DNA from: Bacteroidaceae bacterium
GTDB taxonomy: Bacteria > Bacteroidota > Bacteroidia > Bacteroidales > Bacteroidaceae
Length of the DNA stretch: 13,295 bases
Assembly (NCBI GenBank): GCA_028707655.1
Contig: JAQWAN010000024.1
Span: 1-13,295 of the forward strand
Reading direction: 5' to 3'
The notes beneath the pieces are model-generated. The model searched no databases, was not told the origin of the DNA, and saw only the letters and a program-made list of their open reading frames with translations. Shown piece by piece: positions 6,301 through 13,295 of this stretch (positions are counted from its first letter, which is position 1; each line of letters begins with the position of its first letter). Position numbers and translations under genes: made by a program.

Positions 6301-7168
6301 AAACGACTGGACGGAGGATGCACGAATCAACAATATGATTCATGCGTTAATCATGAACTTCTTGAAGAAATTCAAAGAGTTAGATGCTGAGTTAAAACGT
6401 AAGAAATTTGCAATTACTATTGGTGATGAATTGCCTGCAGGTATTATTCAGATGGCCAAGGTTTATATTGCTAAGAAACGTAAAATTGGTGTGGGTGATA
6501 AAATGGCTGGTCGTCATGGTAATAAAGGTATTGTTTCGCGTATTGTACGCCAAGAAGATATGCCTTTCTTAGCAGATGGTACTCCTGTTGATATTGTTCT
6601 TAATCCACTTGGTGTGCCTTCTCGTATGAACTTAGGACAGATATTTGAAGCTGTTTTGGGTGCTGCTGGTAAAAAACTAGGCACTAAATTCTCTACTCCT
6701 ATCTTTGATGGTGCTTCTTTAGAAGATATCGCTGAATGGACAGAAAAAGCTGGACTTCCTTCCTTTGGTAAGACTTATCTATATGATGGAGGTACTGGTA
6801 AGAAATTTGATCAACCTGCAACAGTAGGTGTGACATATATGTTGAAATTGGGACATATGGTTGAAGATAAAATGCATGCGCGTTCTATTGGACCTTATTC
6901 ACTAATTACACAACAACCTCTTGGTGGTAAGGCTCAATTTGGTGGTCAACGTTTTGGTGAAATGGAGGTTTGGGCTCTAGAGGCCTTTGGTGCTGCTCAT
7001 ATCCTTCAAGAGATCCTTACTATCAAATCGGATGACGTGATTGGTCGCTCAAAAGCTTATGAAGCAATTGTTAAAGGTGAACCGATGCCTACTCCAGGTA
7101 TTCCTGAATCGCTTAATGTTTTATTACATGAGCTAAGAGGTTTGGGTCTGAGCATTAGTATGGATTAA
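3356..7168 (+). CDS. rpoB: DNA-directed RNA polymerase subunit beta
   Basis: RpoB is the second-largest subunit of the core polymerase and forms one side of the active-site cleft and the rifampicin pocket. The 1270-residue length is typical of Bacteroidales. An in-frame TAG at 3350-3352 rules out an earlier start, so the ATG at 3356 is firm. Landmarks are FIINGAERVIVSQLHRSPGV (134-153), rifampicin cluster I starting SQFMDQTNP at 473 and THKRRLSALGPGG from 486, ETPEGPNIGL (523-532), and GDKMAGRHGNKG, whose lysines 1049 and 1057 match the active-site E. coli K1065 and K1073. The C-terminal QPLGGKAQFGGQRFGEMEVW starts at 1187 and contacts RpoC. Positions matching E. coli D516, H526 and S531 (here D477, H487, S492) are wild type. 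rpoC follows after 29 nt. Confidence 0.98.
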   Translation: MSSNIVNQRVNFASIAHQMPYPDFLEVQLKSFQDFLQLDTPPEQRKNEGLFKVFAENFPIADTRNNFVLEFLDYYVDPPRYSIDECLDRGLTYSVPLKAKLKLYCTDPDHEDFDTVIQDVFLGTIPYMTDKATFIINGAERVIVSQLHRSPGVFFGSSVHTNGTKLYSARIIPFKGSWIEFATDINNVMYAYIDRKKKLPVTTLLRAIGFENDKDILEIFNLAEDIKVNKTSLKKALGRKLAARVLKTWVEDFADEDTGEVVSIERNEVIIDRETILEQDHINEILESGVQHILLHKEDVNQSDFSIIFNTLQKDPSNSEKEAVLYIYRQLRNADPADDASAREVINNLFFSEKRYDLGEVGRYRINKKLNLSTEMDVKVLTKEDIIEIIKYLIELINSKATVDDIDHLSNRRVRTVGEQLSNQFSVGLARMSRTIRERMNVRDNEVFTPIDLINAKTISSVINSFFGTNALSQFMDQTNPLAEITHKRRLSALGPGGLSRDRAGFEVRDVHYTHYGRLCPIETPEGPNIGLISSLCVYAKINDLGFIVTPYREVTNSKADLSDNGISYLTAEEEESLIIAQGNAKLDADGNFITEKVKARQDADYPVVEPAQVQLIDVSPQQIASIAASLIPFLEHDDANRALMGSNMMRQAVPLLRTEAPIVGTGIEKQLVDDSRTQITAEGDGVVEFVDATSIVIKYDRSADEDFVSFESDVKTYNLPKFRRTNQSMTIDLLPICSKGQKVVKGQILTEGYSTQKGELALGKNLLVAYMPWKGYNYEDAIVLNERVVREDLLTSVHVVEYSLEVRETKRGMEEFTSDIPNVSEEATKDLDENGVIRIGACIQPGDIMIGKITPKGESDPSPEEKLLRAIFGDKAGDVKDASLKASPSLKGVVIDRRLFSRVVNTRTTKQAGKALLPKIDEDFGAREARLKAILVDKLLVLTENKLSLGVTDYLDTYVIAKGEPFTREALEALDYATIHINDWTEDARINNMIHALIMNFLKKFKELDAELKRKKFAITIGDELPAGIIQMAKVYIAKKRKIGVGDKMAGRHGNKGIVSRIVRQEDMPFLADGTPVDIVLNPLGVPSRMNLGQIFEAVLGAAGKKLGTKFSTPIFDGASLEDIAEWTEKAGLPSFGKTYLYDGGTGKKFDQPATVGVTYMLKLGHMVEDKMHARSIGPYSLITQQPLGGKAQFGGQRFGEMEVWALEAFGAAHILQEILTIKSDDVIGRSKAYEAIVKGEPMPTPGIPESLNVLLHELRGLGLSISMD

Positions 7169-7197
7169 TATTAACTCTTTACATAGAAAATATAGAT

Positions 7198-10100
7198 ATG
7201 GCTTTTAGAAAAGAAAATAAGATAAAGAGTAATTTCTCTAAAATAACAATTGGATTATCATCTCCTGAGGAAATTTTAGAGAATTCTAGTGGTGAAGTTT
7301 TAAAGCCTGAAACCATTAATTATCGTACTTATAAACCCGAACGTGACGGCTTGTTCTGCGAACGTATTTTTGGCCCAACCAAAGATTACGAATGTCATTG
7401 CGGTAAATATAAACGTATACGTTATAAAGGTATTGTCTGCGACCGTTGTGGTGTGGAAGTTACCGAAAAGAAAGTTAGACGTGAGCGCATGGGACACATT
7501 CAATTGGTGTCTCCTGTTGCACATATTTGGTATTTCCGCTCTTTACCTAACAAAATTGGGTATTTATTAGGATTACCAACTAAAAAATTAGACTCTATTA
7601 TATATTACGAACGTTACGTCGTTATTCAACCTGGTATTAAGGCTGAAGATGGTTGTAATATGTTCGATCTATTGTCGGAAGAGGAATATGTCAATATCCT
7701 AGAGAATCTTCCTTCTACGAATCAATCTTTGGATGATGCTGACCCAAATAAGTTTATTGCTAAAATGGGAGCTGAAGGTATCTATGAATTGTTAACACGT
7801 ATTGATTTGGACAAATTATCGTTCCAATTAAGACACAGTGCTAACAACGATACTTCTCAACAACGTAAAAATGAAGCGCTAAAACGCTTACAAGTTGTTG
7901 AAGCGTTCCGTGCTTCTCGCAATAGAAATAAACCTGAATGGATGATTGTTCGTGTGGTACCTGTTATACCACCTGAATTGCGTCCGTTAGTTCCACTTGA
8001 TGGTGGACGTTTTGCTACTTCTGATTTGAATGACCTTTATCGTCGTGTTATTATCAGAAATAACCGTTTGAAACGTCTTATTGAGATTAAGGCTCCAGAA
8101 GTGATTCTTCGTAATGAGAAACGTATGCTTCAGGAATCTGTTGATTCTTTGTTTGATAACTCTCGTAAATCGAGTGCTGTTAAAACAGATGCTAACAGAC
8201 CTCTTAAATCTTTATCAGATAGCTTAAAAGGTAAACAAGGTCGTTTCCGTCAGAACTTATTGGGTAAACGTGTAGATTATTCTGCTCGTTCTGTAATTGT
8301 TGTAGGACCTGAATTAAAGATGGGTGAATGTGGTATTCCAAAATTAATGGCTGCTGAATTGTACAAACCATTTATCATACGTAAGTTGATTGAGCGTGGT
8401 ATTGTTAAAACAGTAAAATCTGCTAAGAAAATCGTAGATAGAAAAGAGCCTATCATTTGGGATATTTTGGAGTATGTTATGCGCGGACATCCTGTTCTAT
8501 TAAACCGTGCGCCAACATTGCATCGTTTAGGTATTCAGGCTTTCCAACCTATCATGATTGAGGGTAAAGCTATTCAATTACATCCACTTGCTTGTACGGC
8601 CTTTAATGCCGATTTTGATGGTGACCAAATGGCTGTTCATTTACCTTTGGGTAATGAAGCTGTTTTGGAGGCACAAATGTTGATGCTTCAGTCGCATAAT
8701 ATATTGAATCCTGCAAATGGTGCTCCTATTACCGTACCATCTCAAGATATGGTTTTGGGACTTTACTATATTACTAAGCTAAGAAAAGGTGCTTTAGGCG
8801 AAGGATTAACATTCTACGGACCAGAGGAAGCAATGATTGCTTATAATGAGGGTAAGGTGGATATACACTCTCCTGTTAAAGTTCTTGTAAAAGACCTTAA
8901 CGAAGAGGGCGAATTAGTGGATATTATTAGAGAAACGTCTGTTGGACGTGTTATTGTTAATGAAGTTGTACCAGATGAGGTAGGCTTTATCAATCAAATT
9001 ATCTCTAAAAAATCGTTACGTGATATTATTAGCTTGGTTATTAACCGCGTGGGTATTGCTCGTGCAGCTGACTTCTTAGATGGAATTAAGAATCTTGGTT
9101 ATAAGATGGCCTTTGAAGGTGGTTTATCCTTTAACTTGAATGATATCATTATCCCTAAGGAGAAAGTAGAACTAGTGAAGAAGGGTAACGAAGAGGTTGA
9201 CCAGATTATGAGTAACTATAATATGGGTTTCATTACAGATAATGAACGATATAATCAAGTTATTGATGTTTGGACACATGTTAACTCTAAGTTAGCAAAT
9301 ATCTTAATGAAGACCATCTCTACTGATGACCAAGGATTTAACTCTGTATACATGATGCTTGATTCTGGAGCGCGTGGATCTAAAGAGCAAATTCGTCAAC
9401 TTTCGGGTATGCGTGGTTTGATGGCTAAGCCTCAAAAAGCGGGTGCACAAGGACATCAGATTATTGAGAATCCAATTCTTTCTAACTTTAAAGAGGGATT
9501 GTCTGTGTTGGAGTATTTCATCTCTACTCACGGTGCGCGTAAAGGTTTGGCCGATACTGCGTTGAAAACAGCTGATGCTGGTTATCTAACCCGTCGTCTA
9601 GTTGATGTTTCTCATGATGTAATCATTACTGAACCTGATTGTGGAACGTTACGTGGACTTGAATGTACTGCATTAAAGAATAACGACGAAGTGATTGCTA
9701 CACTAAGTGAGCGTATCCTTGGACGTGTTTCTGTACATGATATTATACATCCTACTACTGGTAAACTAATTGTTTCTGGTGGTGAGGAGATTACTGAAAA
9801 TGTAGCTAAGATTATTGAAGATTCTCCTATCGAATCGGTGGAAATCCGCTCGGTTCTTACGTGTGAATCTAAGAAGGGTGTTTGTGCTAAATGTTATGGA
9901 CGTAACTTAGCAACTAGTATGATGGTTCATAAAGGTGAGGCTGTTGGTGTTATTGCTGCACAATCTATTGGTGAGCCAGGTACTCAGTTGACACTTCGTA
10001 CTTTCCATGCTGGTGGTACCGCTGCTAATATTGCAGCAAATGCTACTATTTTTGCTAAGAATCCTGCACGACTTGAATTTGAGGAGCTGCGTACTGTGGA

Positions 10101-11481
10101 TGCAGTGGATGAAACTGGTGCAACCGTGAAAATGGTAGTTGGTCGTTTGGCTGAATTACGTTTTGTGGATGTTAATACAGGTATCATCTTATCTACAGCA
10201 AATCTTCCTTATGGTTCTACACTGTATGCTTCTGAAGGTGACATTATTGAAAAAGGTAAACTAATTGCTAAATGGGATCCATTTAATGCCGTAATTATTA
10301 CGGAGGCTACTGGTAAAATTGTCTTTGAGAATCTGATTGAAAACATCACTTATAAAGTAGAATCGGATGATGCTACTGGTTTAAGAGAGGTTGTTATTAT
10401 CGAGCCTAAGGATAAAACGAAGATACCTGCTGCTAATCTAATTAATGAGAAGGGCGATATTCTTAAAACCTATAATTTCCCTGTTGGTGGTCATATCGTG
10501 GTTGAGGATAATCAACTCGTTAAGTCTGGACAGATTCTGGTTAAAATCCCTCGTGCTGTTGGTAAGGCGGGTGATATCACTGGTGGTCTTCCTCGTGTAA
10601 CGGAGTTATTTGAAGCACGTAATCCTTCTAATCCTGCTGTTGTTTCTGAAATTGATGGCGAGGTTTCTATGGGTAAATTGAAACGTGGTAAACGTGAAAT
10701 TATTATCACTTCAAAAACTGGCGAAGAGAAGAAGTATTTAGTGGAATTATCTAAACAACTATTGGTACAAGAAAACGATTATGTTCGTGCTGGTACACCT
10801 CTTTCTGAAGGTGCTACTACTCCTGCTGATATCTTGGCTATTAAAGGACCTACAGCTGTTCAAGACTATATCGTGAATGAGGTACAAGATGTATATCGTT
10901 TGCAGGGTGTGAAGATTAATGACAAACACTTTGAGATTATAGTACGTCAGATGATGCGTAAAGTACAAATCAATGATCCAGGTGATACTAGATTCCTAGA
11001 ATTACAACTAGTGGATAAACTTGATTTCATGGATGAGAACGATCGTATCTGGAGCAAGAAAATTGTTGTTGACCCAGGTGATTCACAAAATCTTATTGCT
11101 GGACAGATTGTTACTGCTCGTAAATTGCGTGATGAGAATAGTATGTTGAAACGTCGTGATATGAAAATAGTTACAGTTAGAGACGCTGTCCCTGCTACTT
11201 CTACACAAATATTACAAGGTATTACACGTGCTGCTCTTCAAACAAAGAGTTTCATGTCTGCTGCTTCTTTCCAAGAGACAACTAAGGTCTTAAATGAAGC
11301 TGCTATTATGGCTAAGGTTGACAAGCTTGAGGGTATGAAAGAGAATGTTATCTGTGGTCATCTTATTCCTGCTGGTACTGGTCAACGCGAATTTAATAAA
11401 ATCGTAGTTGGTTCAAAAGAGGAATATGATAGAATCCGTGCTAACAAGAAAAATGTACTTGATTATAGTGAAGTAGAATAA
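7198..11481 (+). CDS. rpoC: DNA-directed RNA polymerase subunit beta'
   Basis: RpoC is the largest core subunit and holds the catalytic magnesium. The 1427-residue product is intact. The N-terminal zinc site has Cys66, Cys68, Cys81 and Cys84. The rudder and lid region contains KGKQGRFRQNLLGKRVDYSARSVI. The catalytic NADFDGD motif is at 470-476, with Asp472, Asp474 and Asp476 binding magnesium. The second zinc site is Cys815, Cys889, Cys896 and Cys899. The trigger loop starts GEAVGVIAAQSIGEPGTQLT at 913, with Gln930, Leu933, Arg934 and His937 at the NTP-contacting positions; Leu933 replaces E. coli Met932. A large insertion of roughly 180 residues (about 945-1120), comparable to E. coli SI3, separates the trigger-loop halves, and DITGGLPRVTELFEAR resumes at 1126. 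It is 29 nt after rpoB and ends 16 nt before a strong terminator. Confidence 0.98.
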   Translation: MAFRKENKIKSNFSKITIGLSSPEEILENSSGEVLKPETINYRTYKPERDGLFCERIFGPTKDYECHCGKYKRIRYKGIVCDRCGVEVTEKKVRRERMGHIQLVSPVAHIWYFRSLPNKIGYLLGLPTKKLDSIIYYERYVVIQPGIKAEDGCNMFDLLSEEEYVNILENLPSTNQSLDDADPNKFIAKMGAEGIYELLTRIDLDKLSFQLRHSANNDTSQQRKNEALKRLQVVEAFRASRNRNKPEWMIVRVVPVIPPELRPLVPLDGGRFATSDLNDLYRRVIIRNNRLKRLIEIKAPEVILRNEKRMLQESVDSLFDNSRKSSAVKTDANRPLKSLSDSLKGKQGRFRQNLLGKRVDYSARSVIVVGPELKMGECGIPKLMAAELYKPFIIRKLIERGIVKTVKSAKKIVDRKEPIIWDILEYVMRGHPVLLNRAPTLHRLGIQAFQPIMIEGKAIQLHPLACTAFNADFDGDQMAVHLPLGNEAVLEAQMLMLQSHNILNPANGAPITVPSQDMVLGLYYITKLRKGALGEGLTFYGPEEAMIAYNEGKVDIHSPVKVLVKDLNEEGELVDIIRETSVGRVIVNEVVPDEVGFINQIISKKSLRDIISLVINRVGIARAADFLDGIKNLGYKMAFEGGLSFNLNDIIIPKEKVELVKKGNEEVDQIMSNYNMGFITDNERYNQVIDVWTHVNSKLANILMKTISTDDQGFNSVYMMLDSGARGSKEQIRQLSGMRGLMAKPQKAGAQGHQIIENPILSNFKEGLSVLEYFISTHGARKGLADTALKTADAGYLTRRLVDVSHDVIITEPDCGTLRGLECTALKNNDEVIATLSERILGRVSVHDIIHPTTGKLIVSGGEEITENVAKIIEDSPIESVEIRSVLTCESKKGVCAKCYGRNLATSMMVHKGEAVGVIAAQSIGEPGTQLTLRTFHAGGTAANIAANATIFAKNPARLEFEELRTVDAVDETGATVKMVVGRLAELRFVDVNTGIILSTANLPYGSTLYASEGDIIEKGKLIAKWDPFNAVIITEATGKIVFENLIENITYKVESDDATGLREVVIIEPKDKTKIPAANLINEKGDILKTYNFPVGGHIVVEDNQLVKSGQILVKIPRAVGKAGDITGGLPRVTELFEARNPSNPAVVSEIDGEVSMGKLKRGKREIIITSKTGEEKKYLVELSKQLLVQENDYVRAGTPLSEGATTPADILAIKGPTAVQDYIVNEVQDVYRLQGVKINDKHFEIIVRQMMRKVQINDPGDTRFLELQLVDKLDFMDENDRIWSKKIVVDPGDSQNLIAGQIVTARKLRDENSMLKRRDMKIVTVRDAVPATSTQILQGITRAALQTKSFMSAASFQETTKVLNEAAIMAKVDKLEGMKENVICGHLIPAGTGQREFNKIVVGSKEEYDRIRANKKNVLDYSEVE

Positions 11482-11497
11482 TTATTCTTATCAAAAT

Positions 11498-11533
11498 AAA
11501 AAAAAAGGATGCCAATTGGCATCCTTTTTTTTT
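11498..11533 (+). terminator. Strong palindromic terminator after rpoC
   Basis: A perfect 36-nt palindrome: nine A, then GGATGCC, AATT, GGCATCC, then nine T. The GC-containing core pairs 11507-11513 with 11518-11524, and the T-tract runs 11525-11533. It begins 16 nt after the rpoC stop and is the strongest terminator in the window. The matching A-run means it should work in both directions, although no convergent gene is seen. It marks the end of the polymerase transcription unit. Confidence 0.95.
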
Positions 11534-11618
11534 GCTCTAATTTTATTTATCTTCTTTTCTTTTAAGTTTAACGACTACTAAAAATCTTATAATACTAGCT
11601 GTATAAATCATTATTTAC

Positions 11619-11626
11619 TACTTTTG
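11619..11626 (+). promoter_or_regulatory. Bacteroidota-type -7 promoter element for the antiporter gene
   Basis: TACTTTTG matches the Bacteroidota -7 consensus TAnnTTTG at every fixed position. It lies 22 nt before the antiporter ATG and after the rpoC terminator, where a promoter is needed. The upstream -33 TTG is not clear: the expected interval around 11595-11603 reads CTAGCTGTA. Transcription would start at about 11632-11636, leaving an AT-rich leader of roughly 13-17 nt. The rest of the 11534-11648 spacer is AT-rich with nothing else recognised. Confidence 0.6.
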
Positions 11627-11648
11627 TACATTAAATATATATATTACA

Positions 11649-13295
11649 ATGGAGATAGATAAGATTGTTTCTTTATTAGTTTTTATTATTGCCAGTTTGC
11701 TTGTGGGAGGCGTTTTGAAGTATTTCTCTAAACGCTCTCATTTTCCATATACTGTTGGCTTATTTAGTTTCGGTCTACTTGCTGGCTTATTAGCTAGATA
11801 TGGCGTGTTAGACAGCTTAGCTGTTTTTGAACGCTCTGTTGAACAGGTTAGTAATGCTAATCCTGAAGTTATTTTATATCTGTTTCTTCCCATTCTTATC
11901 TTTGATGCGGCTTATGAATTAGATGCACATATCTTTAAGAAAAATTTAGCTAATGCTACGCTTCTTGCTGCCCCAGGCATGGTTATCTCTATGTTCTTAA
12001 CGGGTGCACTAATGATTTTTCTACATACACAGTTCCCCTCTTATGCTGGTTGGACCTGGCAATATGCATTAATGTTTGGTGCTTTGATTAGTGCTACTGA
12101 CCCTGTGGCCGTTGTTGCTTTGTTGCACGATTTGAGTGTGAGTAAACGATTCTCTACATTGGTGGATGCTGAATCTCTTTTGAATGATGGTACCGGTATT
12201 GTGCTTTTTATGATTTTCTTTGGTCAATATACAACGAATGCTTCAACTTATTCGCCGGTGGTCAGCTTCTTTGTGGTGGTTGCAGGTGGAATCCTTTTGG
12301 GATGTACAATGGCTTTTTTATGCCTTACCTTTATTCTTAAGGTACATGGTGACCGGATGGTACAAAGTAGTATTATTATTGTTTCGGCCTATTTGGTCTT
12401 TTTGTTAGCACAGTCGTATATGAACGTTTCTGGAGTGATAGCTCTTGTTTGCTACGGACTTGGCATCTCCTATTTTGGAAAGCTTTACTTGGAACGCGAG
12501 GTAAACGAATTTATGAAAGAGTTCTGGCAATTAGCTTCTCACTTAGGAAACACATTGATCTTTATTATTGTTGGAATTGTTATTGCGTTAAAAACCAATT
12601 TTACGCTGAGCAACTTTGTGTTATTAGCTTGTCTTTATGTAGGAATAAATCTTATCCGTATGTTGATGATTCTTATTCTTTATCCAGCTATTAAAAGGAT
12701 GGGATATGGTATGACCTTGAGCGAATCTTTTATTCTCTCATGGGGTGGACTAAGAGGTGCTTTGGCTTTAACTTTGGCTTTGATGACAAGTTATGTAGTT
12801 GGCATTCCTGAAGAAGTTAGACATCAAATATTGTTTCAAACAGCGGGTATTGTGACGTTGACATTGACCATCAATGCAACTAGTATTGGTTGGTTCTTGA
12901 AAAAGTTGGGCTTCCGTGAGCAATCAAAGGCCGATCAACTACTCAAACAAACATTTAATAACCAAGTACTGGAGGAATCGCAATCTTATTTGTCGGAGTT
13001 GATGGAGAAAAAAGCCTTTAAGGGTACTAATTGGAATTTAGTATCTAAGTTTCTTCCTCCTGCTGTTACGGCTGAATTGCCTAAGGTGACTACCGACGAT
13101 TTGGAGGCTAAATTGCGTATTCATCTTATTCGATTAGAAAAGCTACAATATTGGGAATTATATAATGAACGGGTTATAAGTTCAATAACCTTGAAGAAAT
13201 GGTTGGCTATTGCCGATGATATCCATGATTCTGATGGTAAAATAAAACTTTCTACACAATCGGAGATGTTTAGTAAGTTGTGTAAACCAACGCAG
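11649..13295 (+). CDS. CPA1-family Na+/H+ antiporter with SOS1/NHE10-like tail (partial at 3' end)
   Basis: The frame from the ATG at 11649 is open for 549 codons to the end of the window, so the C-terminus is missing. Residues 1 to about 420 are strongly hydrophobic with many membrane spans, as in cation/proton antiporters. CPA1 signatures are SATDPVAVVALL (148-159), DAESLLNDGTGIVLF (173-187) with Glu175 and the ND pair Asn179-Asp180, and SWGGLRGALAL (364-374) with Arg369. The product should exchange Na+ (possibly K+ or Li+) for H+ across the inner membrane. After about residue 420 comes a soluble tail with TNW at 460-462 and a helix around LRIHLIRLEKLQYWELYNERV (489-509). By memory of the families this resembles the region after the membrane domain in plant SOS1 and sperm NHE. 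The gene has its own -7 element and lies beyond the rpoC terminator, so it is a separate unit. Confidence 0.9.
   Translation, partial: MEIDKIVSLLVFIIASLLVGGVLKYFSKRSHFPYTVGLFSFGLLAGLLARYGVLDSLAVFERSVEQVSNANPEVILYLFLPILIFDAAYELDAHIFKKNLANATLLAAPGMVISMFLTGALMIFLHTQFPSYAGWTWQYALMFGALISATDPVAVVALLHDLSVSKRFSTLVDAESLLNDGTGIVLFMIFFGQYTTNASTYSPVVSFFVVVAGGILLGCTMAFLCLTFILKVHGDRMVQSSIIIVSAYLVFLLAQSYMNVSGVIALVCYGLGISYFGKLYLEREVNEFMKEFWQLASHLGNTLIFIIVGIVIALKTNFTLSNFVLLACLYVGINLIRMLMILILYPAIKRMGYGMTLSESFILSWGGLRGALALTLALMTSYVVGIPEEVRHQILFQTAGIVTLTLTINATSIGWFLKKLGFREQSKADQLLKQTFNNQVLEESQSYLSELMEKKAFKGTNWNLVSKFLPPAVTAELPKVTTDDLEAKLRIHLIRLEKLQYWELYNERVISSITLKKWLAIADDIHDSDGKIKLSTQSEMFSKLCKPTQ

Noticed and set aside
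12220..12694. Two + strand open frames (12220-12408 and 12449-12694) inside the antiporter region
   Set aside because: Both lie in a different frame from the continuous 549-codon antiporter frame, which has CPA1 motifs throughout; they are shadows and not evidence of a frameshift.
1..13295. CRISPR arrays, insertion sequences, phage genes, attachment sites or a defence system
   Set aside because: No spaced repeats, transposase or integrase motifs, or terminal inverted repeats were seen; apart from the noted hairpins nearly all of the window is coding DNA with uniform composition.

Overview
The window is a nearly intact tuf-trnW-secE-nusG-rplKAJL-rpoBC cluster, all on the + strand, followed by a separately promoted membrane antiporter. 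Its proteins resemble those of Bacteroidota, most likely Bacteroidales: RpoB is 1270 aa and begins MSSNIVNQRVNFAS, RpoC is 1427 aa, the genes have A-rich leaders with no GGAGG-type ribosome binding sites, codon use favours T-ending codons, and a TAnnTTTG-type promoter element is present. The genus cannot be fixed from the sequence alone.

Layout. Positions 1-213 hold the 3' end of tuf (EF-Tu domain III). A strong intrinsic terminator hairpin (227-263) ends at the base before tRNA-Trp(CCA) (264-336). Then come secE and nusG (protein export and transcription elongation/termination), a 60-nt spacer, rplK-rplA (L11, L1), rplJ-rplL (L10, L7/L12), a 103-nt spacer with two hairpins of which the second looks like an attenuator or partial terminator, and rpoB-rpoC (RNA polymerase beta and beta'). 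A perfect 36-nt palindromic terminator (11498-11533) closes the cluster. After a 115-nt AT-rich spacer with a promoter-like element, a CPA1-family Na+/H+ antiporter gene starts at 11649 and runs off the window, open for 549 codons.

How it works together. The cluster couples the translation factor EF-Tu, the ribosomal stalk and L1 arm, NusG and the core polymerase. The internal hairpins after tuf and after rplL probably step transcription down, so that EF-Tu and L7/L12 are made in excess over downstream products. This is inferred from position and shape and was not measured.

Novelty. Most of the window is ordinary, well-conserved housekeeping DNA and I see no undescribed multi-gene system. 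The items most worth a second look are the terminator that abuts the tRNA, the tandem hairpins before rpoB, a 13-nt in-frame direct repeat in the L7/L12 hinge, the lack of room for a classical L10 leader, and the antiporter, whose cytoplasmic tail resembles that of eukaryotic SOS1/sperm-NHE proteins.
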